From Saccharum officinarum (lineage: Eukaryota > Streptophyta > Magnoliopsida > Poales > Poaceae), in assembly GCA_020631735.1 (NCBI GenBank), contig CM036225.1:69366662-69430661 (forward strand): 64,000 nucleotides of DNA. The letters are read 5' to 3'. Every line of letters starts with the position of its first letter. Within the stretch, counting starts at the first letter, position 1. Both the position numbers and the translations under genes were made by a program. The notes beneath the pieces are model-generated. The model worked only from the letters and a program-made list of their open reading frames with translations, ran no database searches and was not told where the DNA came from. Positions 33,901 through 45,200 of the stretch are shown in pieces.

Positions 33901-35813
33901 CACATTTAAAGGATCTATTAAATTCTTACAGAATTTAAACATCTCATGCCAGATCCATATTTTTCTAAAATACTACACATCATGTAGACCCCAATAAAAT
34001 TTATCTCATGATTTATGGATCATTAAAACCCTAGATCTATATTTTTCCAACTTGTACAAAAATCAGTGACAAAATAATAAAAATGAATTTCATTTCGGAT
34101 GACTGGGCCGGCCCGGAAAAACTCGGCCCACACTCGCGCGCGTGCGGCCCGCTCAGCGCTCCCGCCCGCGCTTGGCAACTGACAGGCGGGCCCCCGCAGT
34201 CAGGGACAGAGGGACAGGGGAGGCGGAGACCCGCGAGCTCCGACGAGCTCGAGCTCGCCGGAGAAGAGCTCGCTCGGCCAATTGAGCACCGCCTCGTGTT
34301 CTCCGTCACCCGGTGCGTCGATTGGTGCTCGTGGAATGGATGGGGATGGGATGGAAGGGGCTTGTCACCGCGAGCGGCGGCCGGTGATGTCCGGTGGCGG
34401 CGCACCGTCGCCGGTGAGGATGTACGGTGCGGTCTAGGCTCGATACGAGCTTCACCGAAGCTAGGCGGATCCATTTTGCTAGGAAGGGAGGATGGAGAGA
34501 GACCCGAAGCACCCCGACCACGGTGAGGTCCCATGGCGGGCTCCGGCGACCTCTCGGAGACGGGGAAGAAAGCAATGCGGCTCACCTTGAGTCAAATCGC
34601 TGGCTTCGGTGGGTCAGGGAGATGGAGGGTGGTGAGGCGGAGGGATTGGCGAGGTCTAGCGGCCGGGGATGCGGTGTGGCTCGCGCTTGAGCTCGCCGGA
34701 GAAGAACGGCAACGGCGGCTCGGTTTCGGTGTTCTTGGCAACTGGAAGAGAGGGGGCGGAGGAATGGAGGCCGGCTCGCGCGTCGTGGCGTCTTGAAGGC
34801 GTCGCGGCCTGACTGGTGGGGCCAGGGCCGGCGTACGGGCGCCACCGCGCGTCCACGCGTCGACGACGGCCTGCGGCCGGTCGGCCACTCCCCGACTGAC
34901 GAAACTGAATCGGCTGAATGGCGACAGCGATGACCGACTGACAGAGCGACTTCCACGATGATTATCTCCCAAACCGGTTCGAATTAGTTGAAGATGATTA
35001 CACCAATTTTGTAGAGCTACATGAGGTCTACAAGTTTGTCAATTGGAGTTTGGACTGGTTCGGCCTAGATTTGAAACTACAGAGCTCCAAAGTGGTGCCC
35101 CTTGAAACTGAAATGCAGTTTCAGAGATCAACGCCGACTGAAACCCTAACTTCTTGACACTATATCTCCTAAACTATTGAGAACCAGGTGATGGTGATAT
35201 TGACAATGTTGTAGAGCTATGTGTGGACAACAACTTTGTCAATTGGCTCAAAGGATGGTTTGGCCTGGTTTGTGAGTTACAAGTTGCTAAAGTGAGGTAC
35301 AGTGAAACTGAAAAATCCAATTTCCAGACTTAGAATTTTTCTAAGTGTTGATCACCACTCAAGCTGACTTGTGGGCCATTTTTGAGCATGCTCTGGTCAT
35401 TTTCATGAGATGGCCATATTAGAACTTTTGTTCCTCATGAATTTCTCTACAACTTTACTTAAGGGTGCTCTTCCATGCAAGGTCTCTAAATTAGACTTTT
35501 TAATTGGTCAAACTAGAGCCTTCTAGGGTCAAATGGTGGTCAAACTTTTCTTGGAGGGCAATTTTGTAATTTTGGTCAACATGAACCTTGTTCCAAATGT
35601 TACCCTAAGTATAACTAAGGTGTTGTAGGTCATGATTGGCTACCTTACCTTTTTGTTACACCAACTATCAAATACTTCATGAAATAAATCAAACAAACCC
35701 TAGAATAATTACATGTGTTGCATCACATAAAATAACAAACATGAATGATGCATGCTTATGTTTATGCCATGCAAATGCAATGCAATTAAGGACTAAACAC
35801 TTGAAGTGTTACA
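30983..35813 (-). mobile_element. 3' LTR of element 2
   Basis: A 4831-bp LTR with ends TGTAACAGAACC and GTGTTACA. It is nearly identical by eye to 42261-47099, so element 2 is young compared with its neighbours. It has a GC-rich block (34090-34960) and splice-donor-like GGGTAAGT at 31444-31451 (minus). Confidence 0.9.
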
Positions 35814-38800
35814 GCCCTCCCCCCTTATAAAAATCTCGTCCCGAGATTTGGAAAGCGTACCATTTTTCATAGAATTCCTTATAACCATCCCGCAAATAAT
35901 CCTCCCGTTCCCACGTAGCATCACTCTCACTTCCCTGATTACTCCACATCACTTTGTACCACTTAACCACTTTACTTCTAGTTACTCGTTCCTGAGTATC
36001 GATCACTCGGACTGGCTTTTCTTCATAGGTTAGGTCGGATTCCAGCCTGATATCACCTAAAGGAACTTGTTCCTCAGGAACTCGAAGACACTTTTTAAGC
36101 TGAGATACATGGAAGACGTTGAATATGGCACTCATTTCTGGAGGTAACTGAATTTTGTACGCAACAGCTCCACTCTTGCCTATGATTTGAAAAGGACCCA
36201 CGTATCTTGGCGCAAGTTTCCGCTTAACACCAAAACGTTGGACACTTTTCATTGGAGAAACTTTCAAATACACGAAGTCTCCAACTTCAAACTCGAGTGG
36301 TTTTCTACGACGATCCGCATAGCTTTTCTGTCTCGCTTGTGCTGCAGCCATGTGTTTCTGGATGGTACGGACTTGTTCCTCAGCTTCCTCAACAAAAGCA
36401 ATACCATAAAATCTTCTCTCACCAGATTCGATCCAATTTAGTGGGGTTCTACACCTACGACCGTACAAAGCTTCGAATGGAGCCATCTTAATACTCTCTT
36501 GATAACTGTTATTGTACGAGAATTCGGCTAAAGGTAACCATTTTTCCCAAGAACCCTTGGATGAAATGACGCATGCTCGCAACAGATCTTCCAAGATTTG
36601 GTTAACTCGTTCTGTCTGACCCGATGTCTGGGGGTGATAAGCAGAGCTTCTCACTAACTTGGTTCCCAGAAGGTGATGCAAGTGCTCCCAAAAGCGAGCA
36701 GTGAACTGGGGACCACGGTCAGATATGATAGTACGAGGTATCCCATGAAGCCGGACTATCTGATTGAAGTACAACTCAGCATAGTCAGTGGGACGATAGT
36801 CCACTCTCACTGGGATGAAGTGAGCTGATTTGGTCAAACGATCAACAATTACCCAAATAGAGTTATGATTTTTGACAGTAGGAGGAAGTCCGACAATGAA
36901 ATCCATACTTATCTCTTCCCATTTCCAGCCTGGAATGGAAAGTGGCTGAAGTAGCCCAGCTTTCATGTGCACAGCTTTAACTCTGCAACAGGTGTCACAT
37001 CTAGCAACATATGCAGCTATCTCTTTCCGCATCTTGGTCCACCAATAAAGCTGTTTCAAATCATAATACATCTTATTGCTGCCAGGATGGATGGACAACT
37101 TAGAGGAGTGTGCTTCAGACATAATATCATTTCGAAGCTCTCGGTCCTTAGGCACAACTAACCTATCCTTGAACCATAGTACACCCTCTTCATCTATCCT
37201 GAACTGTGTAGTTTCTTGCTCTTTCATCTTACGCTTGATGTGGAATATACCAGTGTCAGTCTTTTGGAGCTCAATAATTCTGCTTTTGAGAGTACAACTG
37301 ACAGTGATGTTGTACAAGACTGCTGGATGTAGAAGGCGAGATCGATGAAAATCAGTTTCAACTAAGGAATGACAATGAGACTTACGGCTTAAAGCATCCG
37401 CAACTACATTTGCCTTTCCTGGATGATAGTGCACTTGAAGGTTATAATCTTTAATCAACTCGAGCCATCTTCTTTGACGCATATTCAACTCGGGTTGGGT
37501 GAAGATGTATTTGAGGCTTTTATGATCGGTGTAGATATTGCAGACATTTCCCAGCAGATAATGCCGCCATACTTTCAAAGCATGAACAACTGCAGCCAGT
37601 TCTAAGTCATGCGTTGGATAATTCACCTCATGCTTCCGAAGTTGTCGAGAAGTATATGCAATTACTCGGCCTTCCTGCATCAACACACCTCCCAAACCTA
37701 TGCCTGAGGCATCACAATAAACATCAAATGGTTTCTCGATATCCGGTTGTGCCAAAACCGGAGCTGAGGTTAGGAGGGTTCGCAGTTGGTGAAAAGCCGC
37801 ATCACACTCAGGAGTCCAGACAAACCTGGTGTCTTTCTGCAGCAACCGAGTCATTGGCTTGGCTATTTTGGAGAAATCCGGGATGAAGCGACGATAATAG
37901 CCAGCCAACCCAAGAAAACTTCGGACCTCGTGAACCGAGATAGGAGCCTTCCAGTTCAGTACTTCCTGTACCTTGGCGGGGTCCACCATAATTCCTCCAT
38001 CGGACAACACATGCCCAAGGAAAGGTACTTCACGAAGCCAGAATTCGCACTTACTGAACTTTGCATATAGTTGATGTTCACGCAGTCTTGTGAGGACTAT
38101 ACGCAGATGTTCAGCGTGATCCTCCTCATTCACAGAATATACCAGGATGTCATCAATAAATACCACCACAAACTTGTCCAATTCAGGCATAAACACCGAA
38201 TTCATCAAGTACATGAAGTGTGCGGGGGCATTTGTCAAGCCGAAAGACATAACAAGATACTCATAAAGACCGTATCTGGTAGAAAAGGCTGTCTTTGGAA
38301 CATCTTCCGGGCGAATTTTAATTTGATGGTAGCCCGATCTTAGATCGATCTTGGAGAAAACTTTAGCTTTAGACAACTGATCGAACAAGATGTCGATTCG
38401 CGGTAGAGGGTACTTATTTTTGACAGTGACTGCATTGAGAGGTCTATAATCTACGCACATCCGCAACGACTGATCCTTCTTCTTTACAAAGATAGCAGGA
38501 CATCCCCACGGCGATGAACTAGGACGAATCAACCCTTTCTTCAAAAGTTCATTCAATTGCACCTTAAGTTCAGCTAGTTCATTTGGAGGCATCCTATAGG
38601 GTCTCCTAGAGATGGGTGCCGTGCCAGGCAACAACTCAATTTTAAACTCCACATCCCGATCCGGAGGGAGTCCCGGCAAATCATCGGGAAAAACGTCCGG
38701 AAACTCATTTACTACTGGAATTTCGGCCAACGCCTTTGCTTGCACAGCATGAATTTCCCCCGACAATTCAACCTTTCTGGGAAGTTGTACTAGAAAACCT

Positions 38801-39285
38801 TTTTGATCTGTAGGATCTCTGAGCATAACTACCCGAGCGGATGTGTCAATGAGTACCCCGTTCTGACTCATCCAATTCATGCCCAAGATAACATCTATGT
38901 CTAAACCAGGTAAAACCAATAGGGCAAGCGAATAACTTCGCCCTTCTATCTCAAACTTAAGGTTCCCCACTACTTTGTTTGTGGAAATATTCCCACTTGC
39001 AGCGCTAATACAATAACCCACACCTTCAACAGTATGCAACTTGTGTGCAAATTTAGATGCAAACTTAGGACTGATAAAGGAATGCGAAGCACCTGAATCA
39101 AAAAGTACCACTGCGGGGTGTTGGTCAACTAGAAACTTACCAGCGGTGACCACCTCACCAGATGGAATTTCCTCAATGCTGTTATAATGGGCGTGTCCCT
39201 GACGACTACCTTGGTTGACATTTTTCTTTGGGTACGGACAGTTCCTGGACCAATGGCCTGGCTTGTTACAGTTCCAGCAAGGCAT
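35809..39285 (-). CDS. Pol polyprotein of element 2: CCHC, protease, RT, RNase H, integrase, chromodomain
   Basis: An uninterrupted 1158-codon frame. Domains by residue: CCHC knuckle 3-16 (CX2CX4HX4C); aspartic protease with DSG at 63-65; RT about 230-400 with FIDD at 376-379; RNase H from about 520 (DVYCDASG); integrase zinc motif H726/H733/C763/C766; catalytic D795, D856 and E892 (D-D35-E); chromodomain-like segment about 1090-1150 ([18 protein letters not shown]). The order protease-RT-RNase H-integrase-chromodomain defines a Ty3/gypsy chromovirus, and the gag and long LTRs resemble the Tekay/Del clade. It makes the enzymes for cDNA synthesis and integration. All catalytic residues I checked are present. 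The true N-terminus lies upstream in gag, but two small indels (39300-39440) break that link. The stop codon TAA is formed by the LTR end itself. Confidence 0.92.
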   Translation of the reverse strand: MPCWNCNKPGHWSRNCPYPKKNVNQGSRQGHAHYNSIEEIPSGEVVTAGKFLVDQHPAVVLFDSGASHSFISPKFASKFAHKLHTVEGVGYCISAASGNISTNKVVGNLKFEIEGRSYSLALLVLPGLDIDVILGMNWMSQNGVLIDTSARVVMLRDPTDQKGFLVQLPRKVELSGEIHAVQAKALAEIPVVNEFPDVFPDDLPGLPPDRDVEFKIELLPGTAPISRRPYRMPPNELAELKVQLNELLKKGLIRPSSSPWGCPAIFVKKKDQSLRMCVDYRPLNAVTVKNKYPLPRIDILFDQLSKAKVFSKIDLRSGYHQIKIRPEDVPKTAFSTRYGLYEYLVMSFGLTNAPAHFMYLMNSVFMPELDKFVVVFIDDILVYSVNEEDHAEHLRIVLTRLREHQLYAKFSKCEFWLREVPFLGHVLSDGGIMVDPAKVQEVLNWKAPISVHEVRSFLGLAGYYRRFIPDFSKIAKPMTRLLQKDTRFVWTPECDAAFHQLRTLLTSAPVLAQPDIEKPFDVYCDASGIGLGGVLMQEGRVIAYTSRQLRKHEVNYPTHDLELAAVVHALKVWRHYLLGNVCNIYTDHKSLKYIFTQPELNMRQRRWLELIKDYNLQVHYHPGKANVVADALSRKSHCHSLVETDFHRSRLLHPAVLYNITVSCTLKSRIIELQKTDTGIFHIKRKMKEQETTQFRIDEEGVLWFKDRLVVPKDRELRNDIMSEAHSSKLSIHPGSNKMYYDLKQLYWWTKMRKEIAAYVARCDTCCRVKAVHMKAGLLQPLSIPGWKWEEISMDFIVGLPPTVKNHNSIWVIVDRLTKSAHFIPVRVDYRPTDYAELYFNQIVRLHGIPRTIISDRGPQFTARFWEHLHHLLGTKLVRSSAYHPQTSGQTERVNQILEDLLRACVISSKGSWEKWLPLAEFSYNNSYQESIKMAPFEALYGRRCRTPLNWIESGERRFYGIAFVEEAEEQVRTIQKHMAAAQARQKSYADRRRKPLEFEVGDFVYLKVSPMKSVQRFGVKRKLAPRYVGPFQIIGKSGAVAYKIQLPPEMSAIFNVFHVSQLKKCLRVPEEQVPLGDIRLESDLTYEEKPVRVIDTQERVTRSKVVKWYKVMWSNQGSESDATWEREDYLRDGYKEFYEKWYAFQISGRDFYKGGGL
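35814..35849 (-). other. Polypurine tract and perfect hairpin, element 2
   Basis: Minus strand: a purine run AAGGGGGGAGGG next to the LTR. An 8-bp perfect stem with a 3-nt loop (AAATCTCGTCCCGAGATTT, 35831-35849) lies just upstream and also forms part of the pol coding sequence (ISGRDF). It is conserved in elements 1, 3 and 4. Confidence 0.7.
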
Positions 39286-39367
39286 GTTGCTAGGAGGAAC
39301 ACTGGAGCTGCTTGGCCCGCATTACTCTTTGGCAGAGCCACTGTATATGCCTTACGAAACCCAGTTT

Positions 39368-40213
39368 TCATTGGCACCTTCTTTTGCGGAGGACGGAACT
39401 TAGTATTGTGGCAGGAGGGCGAGGGGAAGACCTCGGTGCCGCTGAGGCCCTTGACTGAGAAGCACTTGCCTCAAGGGCCCTTTTACGGCTCTTAGAGGCA
39501 GAATAAATAGTATTGTTGTTCTCCTGGGTCAAAGCATCGCTGATGAAATCATTGAAAGTAGTACATTTGCTAGTGCCCATTGTTTTCATCAGTTTTGGGC
39601 CGAGGCCCCTTTTGAAGCTAGCAATCTTTTTGGCATCGGTATCCACAAACTCTGTGGCATACCTTGCCAGGTTGTTGAAGGACTGCAAGTATTCAGTCAG
39701 GCTTTTGTTTCCTTGCGACAGCCTCATAAACTCTGTGTGCTTGATTGCCATAAGACCGGGAGGGATATAATTTCCCCGGAATGCCGCCTTAAACTGATCC
39801 CAAGCAATCGGGACATTGGCAGGCAGTGTGGAACGATAGTGGCTCCACCAAATGCCCGCCGGACCATGCAACTGATGGGAAGCATACTCAGTTTTCAGCT
39901 CATCAGTCAGGCGTAGCAGACGAAACTTTTGTTCAATGGTATTCAACCACTCGTCAGCCTGCAGTGGTTCTTCCGCTTCCTTGAAGAGCGGGGGCTTTGT
40001 ATCCAGAAAGTCCTTGAAATCGCTGTACTGATTTGGCTCTGGGCCCTGGCGGCCAGGACGAGCCTCCCGGTTAGCCAGCTGGCGCATAGCATCCGCCAAC
40101 ATGCGCTGCCCTTCGACCACTGTCTGCATCAACTCGGCCGGAGTAGGTGGTGGCGGAGGGGGTGGCTGTTCCTCCTCCTCATTTCCACGACCCCGACGTA
40201 GATTGTACGACAT
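39368..40213 (-). CDS. Gag of element 2
   Basis: About 281 codons from the ATG at 40213. The N-terminus is Arg/Glu/Pro-rich. It is followed by the plant chromovirus gag core (FLDTKPPLFKEAEEP, DEWLNTIEQKF, WSHYRSTLP, about residues 65-200), which forms the capsid. The frame stops after LRKRRCQ. The expected run into the CCHC knuckle is lost through two frame changes between about 39440 and 39300, since element 1 has gag and pol in one frame. An upstream in-frame TTG is not the start. The ATG abuts CATTTTGCAG, an acceptor-like 3' splice site. Confidence 0.88.
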   Translation of the reverse strand: MSYNLRRGRGNEEEEQPPPPPPPTPAELMQTVVEGQRMLADAMRQLANREARPGRQGPEPNQYSDFKDFLDTKPPLFKEAEEPLQADEWLNTIEQKFRLLRLTDELKTEYASHQLHGPAGIWWSHYRSTLPANVPIAWDQFKAAFRGNYIPPGLMAIKHTEFMRLSQGNKSLTEYLQSFNNLARYATEFVDTDAKKIASFKRGLGPKLMKTMGTSKCTTFNDFISDALTQENNNTIYSASKSRKRALEASASQSRASAAPRSSPRPPATILSSVLRKRRCQ

Positions 40214-40572
40214 CTGCAAAATGCATAGCCAATGAGCACTGACGATGTGGGAAATTTGTAGATGAATTATTGCGAAATGTCAATCTGACTGTATGAATAG
40301 ATTTCTCATAATAATTAAGGCACAATAATTCATCACAACCGCACAATCCATTCTAGCGCATCATTTGACGAGATCATACTTGGTAATCCAACAAGATGCT
40401 CTTTGATAAAGGCTCACTCACAGGGAGCACAACGGTTACCGGACCGTTTACGTTGCTATCTACGTGATTTTTGACCTTTTGCACGGTACTTGGATTCGAT
40501 CTCAAGATTTTTAGTTGACTGTGAAAGGCTACTTCAAACTGACCACAAAGAGACTTCTCAATGAAGAGTTCC

Positions 40573-40706
40573 ATGGTGGATCATGACTAGCCACCTCGAT
40601 ACCTGCGCGTGCCAAGCAGCACAGCCTTATGTCGCGCGCCATAGGAGGCCCTCGGTTTCGTCGCGGCACCGAAGGGTGCTAATCGTGACACCATCATCGA
40701 ACGCAA
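40573..40706 (-). other. Conserved leader block, element 2 copy
   Basis: Copy of the block also seen at 29331-29466 and 63404-63537, lying between the accessory gene and gag, 360 nt upstream of the gag ATG. Confidence 0.7.
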
Positions 40707-40870
40707 CATAATAAGACATCAAGTTGTGATCGAAATTAACAGGTTCAAACTACATTCAGGAAACATACGGTTCAACCTTACATCCCAAAGTCAAGTTATT
40801 ACAAGGCCTCACTCCTTCACAGGGAGGGCACAAAAGACGATCCTAACATTATAGGCACGTGATGACTACT

Positions 40871-41485
40871 CTAAGCATCATCCTCCGAGTCAGTGTCAAG
40901 GATCTCCCCGCCGTCCTCATCACTGACAGGCTCTAACTCCTCGTCTTCTTCTTCTTCTGGCTCTTCCTCTGGTGCTTCTGCAGGTGGGGCATCCTGTGGT
41001 CCATCAACCTCCACTTCATCATCATCCTCAGCCATGAAGATTCCTGAACCCATGTCCTCATCTACGTTGTTGTTTCTAGGCAGCAGGGGATTAAGCTCGT
41101 TGTTCAGGCGGTGCACTTCTTCATGAAGGTTGTCATTGTATTCTTCAGCATTTTCTAACTGTTGCTCGAGCTCAAACTGGCGAGCTCTCAGAACGTTCTC
41201 CTCGTGCCAGGCTTCATCCCTCTGTTCCATCACACGGACCAACATGCGTTGACAGTTGCGATTTGCCACTGTCAACCTCTGGACTGCAAGCGTTTCTTGA
41301 TCACGATCATGAATCACTTGTTCCAGTTGTTGCCGTGCTGCATTCCTGGCAGCAGTCACTTCAGCCAACTCTGCCCTCAGCCTTTCCACCTCAGTAGGCT
41401 CAGGGCGGGGCTCACGTGGAGCGAGCTGGTGTCGCGGTGCCCTGCCTCCAGTGGACTTACGAGCGGTCCTCTTGGTACGTGCCAT
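40871..41485 (-). CDS. Histone H3 tail mimic with coiled coil and acidic tail (element 2 accessory gene)
   Basis: 204 residues from the ATG at 41485. After Met, residues 2-21 read ARTKRTARKSTGGRAPRHQL. Compared with the H3 tail, 18 of the first 21 positions agree (changes at Q5R, K14R, K18H), keeping K4, R8, K9, S10 and T11. Residues about 31-133 form a long heptad-rich coiled coil (VERLRAELAEV to LHEEVHRLNNEL). Residues 139-204 are highly acidic (EEEPEEEEDEELEP, DTDSEDDA). There is no histone fold, so it is not a histone gene. It lies between the 5' LTR and gag on the same strand. The ATG follows TTATCTGTTGCTACAG, a good 3' splice site. An upstream in-frame TTG is not the start. Possible roles (competing for H3K4/K9 readers or writers, or binding nucleosomes through the acidic tail) are inference. 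The frame is intact. Confidence 0.9.
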   Translation of the reverse strand: MARTKRTARKSTGGRAPRHQLAPREPRPEPTEVERLRAELAEVTAARNAARQQLEQVIHDRDQETLAVQRLTVANRNCQRMLVRVMEQRDEAWHEENVLRARQFELEQQLENAEEYNDNLHEEVHRLNNELNPLLPRNNNVDEDMGSGIFMAEDDDEVEVDGPQDAPPAEAPEEEPEEEEDEELEPVSDEDGGEILDTDSEDDA

Positions 41486-41510
41486 CTGTAGCAACAGATA
41501 AGATACGACT
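41486..41510 (-). promoter_or_regulatory. Candidate 3' splice site before the H3-mimic gene
   Basis: Minus strand TATCTTATCTGTTGCTACAG ends exactly at the ATG. It is pyrimidine-rich with a terminal CAG, as in plant introns. Confidence 0.55.
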
Positions 41511-42244
41511 TAAAGTGAGGATCATTTAGGGGATACGAAATTTACTTTAGTCGGGAGTACAAAATTTTTAAGGAGGGAGTAAATGATATGTATGATATAA
41601 TTAAACATGATGCATGCACGTTCCGTACGCCCTCTCACCTTAGTAGAAACCTAAAGTTCTAACGCTAGGCGGTGGCATACATACGTTCTCTCATATAAGC
41701 GAAACTATCGGTCTACTCGTTACGCTGTTAGTGTACCTGCAGAAAACCTCATTTCAGCCCAACAATTCCCAATATACGCACACAAGAAAGCAGTAATTTA
41801 AATACTTTCCATATACACATCCCCTGATGTATATACTTCAGTATCAAAGCTACCCGATTGATAGATGCCCACAATTAAGTGCTTTTACATAGTTACATGG
41901 TTTAAACATGTAAAGATGTAAGTCACCAAAACTACTCTCCCCTAGACCGCCGGTTGGACGATCATGCTCTCACAACTCACACTTACCAGAGCGTTGAGGC
42001 AATTGATCCATACATTACCACCCAAGTGGATGGCATCCATACAATATCACGCCGTATGGACGACGAAACAGAAACAAACAAGGCCCCCAAGTTAGTCTTT
42101 ATAATAAGCCACCTAAGAGTCCTTATTTGGGCTAAGGGATGTGATCACTGGCATACCTATAAAATAATTTTTTTGAGTTTAACCCTTTTCGCAAATAAAT
42201 ACTTTTGTTTTTAATTACTCGTAAGATGTGTTTAATGTTGAATT

Positions 42245-42258
42245 ATGCTCCGGTACCA
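42245..42258 (-). other. Primer-binding site of element 2
   Basis: TGGTACCGGAGCAT on the minus strand, 2 nt after the 5' LTR, close to the initiator-Met tRNA complement. Together with the polypurine tract at the other end it defines the internal region 35814-42260. Confidence 0.8.
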
Positions 42259-42260
42259 GC

Positions 42261-45200
42261 TGTAACAGAACCGACCAAATTATAAGAGCACAAGTACGAA
42301 AACAAGCACCGAAGCGCTCAAATTTTCAAACTTGAGCCCATATAATCCCGGTAGTCAATCGAAATCACGAAGGATTTCAAACCAAACTGCTTACAACCAG
42401 GATCGCATCATTCAACATACAACATCATACGATACATTTCACAAGTAGTTATGAAATAAGTTTACACCACGGAGTAGCAAATATTACAAACCAAGTTTGA
42501 AAGTAGCGGAAGCATAACACACACACTAGTTAATTAAATACTGCCAGTCTGGATGATCGACATCCCGCAAAAGCATGAGGAAAGTACATAAAGACGATCA
42601 CGCCCTTGTGATCTAGTCATCATCACCCGCAGGGTGGAGACACGTCTTGCAGAATCCCTGATAAAGCATGTCATCTGCAACAGGAGGGAATAAACCCTGA
42701 GTACTGGAATGTACTCAGCTAGACTTACCCGTCGAAAACCAGAAATAAGATGACACCAAGGATTATGCAAGGCTTACACAAGAGGCTAGCTGACATAACA
42801 TTTTGCATAAAGGCATAAGTAATTGAAATTCTTATAACCTGTACTAGCAGTTATTTTTAGCATTTACCTGTCATCTATCTTAGCACCTGTACTAAACATG
42901 CACTTGATTATAATCAAACAATTATCATCATTATATCCAGAGCAATTATGAATTGTGGCAACATTGTATCATTCCCTTAACCACCAGTTTATTTAATGAG
43001 ATCTACGTTGCCGCTGCTCAAGTCAAGTGCTCACTAACCGGGAGCGACGGCGATTCGAATCGAATTCCTATCCAGCTGGAGGGGTATTTCTAACACTCAC
43101 CGCGCAGGCCCCTGCCAGGGTCGCACAAGCCACCGTTTCATATGATTCAGGAATCGCGGGTCCGAATAATGTCGCGACCCCAAGGGCGACACTCTGCCAG
43201 GTGATAGGGACTTTAACCCCCCCTTGGTCTCACGCCAATGTCCCCAAGCACATCCTTTCTCTCCTCCAAGAAGCAACCTACCATTCGATTCCCGGCCTGA
43301 ATCACATTACTCGGCTTCGCGGTCGGAACGACTTATCCGGCCAACTAAGTGTTAGACTGCGTTCAACATGACTCAAGGACGTACAGCGAATCGGTCCTTA
43401 AACGACTCAGACGGGCATAGCTCCACACCCAAGACGTGAAGTGTCTTGCGGCTGTACTATCGAACTCCCGCCCGGTCTCAATTTCATTTTTAAGCATGGT
43501 TCCATCCACGATAGCCATACAGCCACTCGTGACTCCTTCCTACATCTCGCGGATGACCGGAAATCACCCGACTTCTACCGTACTAAGCAGGGCTAAGCAT
43601 TGACACGTGCCTAAACCTAATATAGGATTAAGTACGATATCTGGACAAGGACAGGTATAATGCAACAAGTGTTTTCATATAACTCCTACAACTTAATGCA
43701 GTAAACAATTAAAAGTACTCAAGATTAATTTATAAATCAGTAGGTTCAGCATGCACCGGGGCTTGCCTTTCAGAAAGGTTGCGGGTCTGTGGTCCGGACA
43801 CTCAGGAAGGTCGTCTGCGGGCACTCCTTCGCCTGCTGGATCCTCGGGCTCCTGCTGCTCCTGATCCTGGACTTCCTCCGGAATCACAGGCTCGAACTCG
43901 AGGAGAGTTACCCCCTCCGGTACACCTATTGCATGAATGCACAATAAATACCATGGATGCATAAATGGGTGCAACATGCTCGGAATGAAATGCATTTCAG
44001 AGATAAAAACAATAATCAAATCAAGTTACTTTATTAGTACGTGCAAATCTCTTCTCCGGTGGAGAAGTACTTACCTAAGCTACTTAACCTAAGATAAAGC
44101 TGCTCATCCTCAGTTAAGGCCCTAACACCTAACAATTACAAAAGTAGCATGTCTTAGGATATCACACCATATCAATCAGCAAAACACCACAGTAAGCATT
44201 CTGGACAGCAGCTACTTGTTTTTATTAAAACTGGAGATTTATAATTCCAAAAGATATGATCTAAGACAATCTGGAAAGCCTAAGAAATGCACTACAATTC
44301 ATTTTCAGACCTCAACTCCAAACTCCTAAGTTTTCCATGTCAAACTTCATAAGTTCCAGAATCTGTCCTCTCCAAAACAGAGAGTAGCAGATTTTGAACT
44401 GCCACTTTAAACAACAGTAACTCTCAAACTACTAAGCCAAATGCTTCCAAATTTTGACACAAGCTAGTTCATCAAGTTTACTCCAACTTTGGTATTTAAA
44501 AGTTGTCCAGCAACCAATTTTATCAAAGCCAAATTTAGAATTACTACTTAGCTGTCCAGAAAACCTAAAATTACAAAGGTTAAATATTTATTGATGTGGC
44601 AAACATTCTCTAAGACCAAACTAATACTACTACAAGTTTACCAATGTCACAAAAACACCAGAAAGTAAGGTGTGCCCACCTAGAACATTTATTTAAACCC
44701 ATTTCTTAATTTACTTAAGTAATTAAGTGGAATTTAAAACATATATGTAAACTGCTCCAAAAATTCTACAAAAATTACAGGGGACTCTCTGACCCAAAAA
44801 GAGACTACTGTACAAATTTGAACTCAATTTAATCACAGGAACTCTCTGCACAAAATTCACAAGCCAAAAAAGCTGATCTTTGTATAAATAACAAAGCATA
44901 GTAAAAAGTATCAAACAACAGATTTCTTAATTTTCTTAGACACTCTAGGGTACCAAGACATTCTCCAAAAAGTTATATGAACATTGCACATGTAGAAAAA
45001 TTACAAAAATTCATTTAAATATTTCCTAGAATAACAAGATAGCATAATAACTTGAAAAGTACTTAAGCACTGATGCCCAAATTTTTACCAGAGCTAGGGC
45101 TAGCATAGAGTAACCTACCCACCAAATTTCATGATTTATGGAACACTACAGCTCAAGTTATAAATTTAATAAATTTGCATGCATTCCAAAACACATTTAA

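Noticed and set aside
40871..41485. Annotation as a histone H3 gene
   Set aside because: Only the first 21 residues match. The rest is coiled coil plus acidic tail with no histone fold, and it lies inside a retrotransposon leader.
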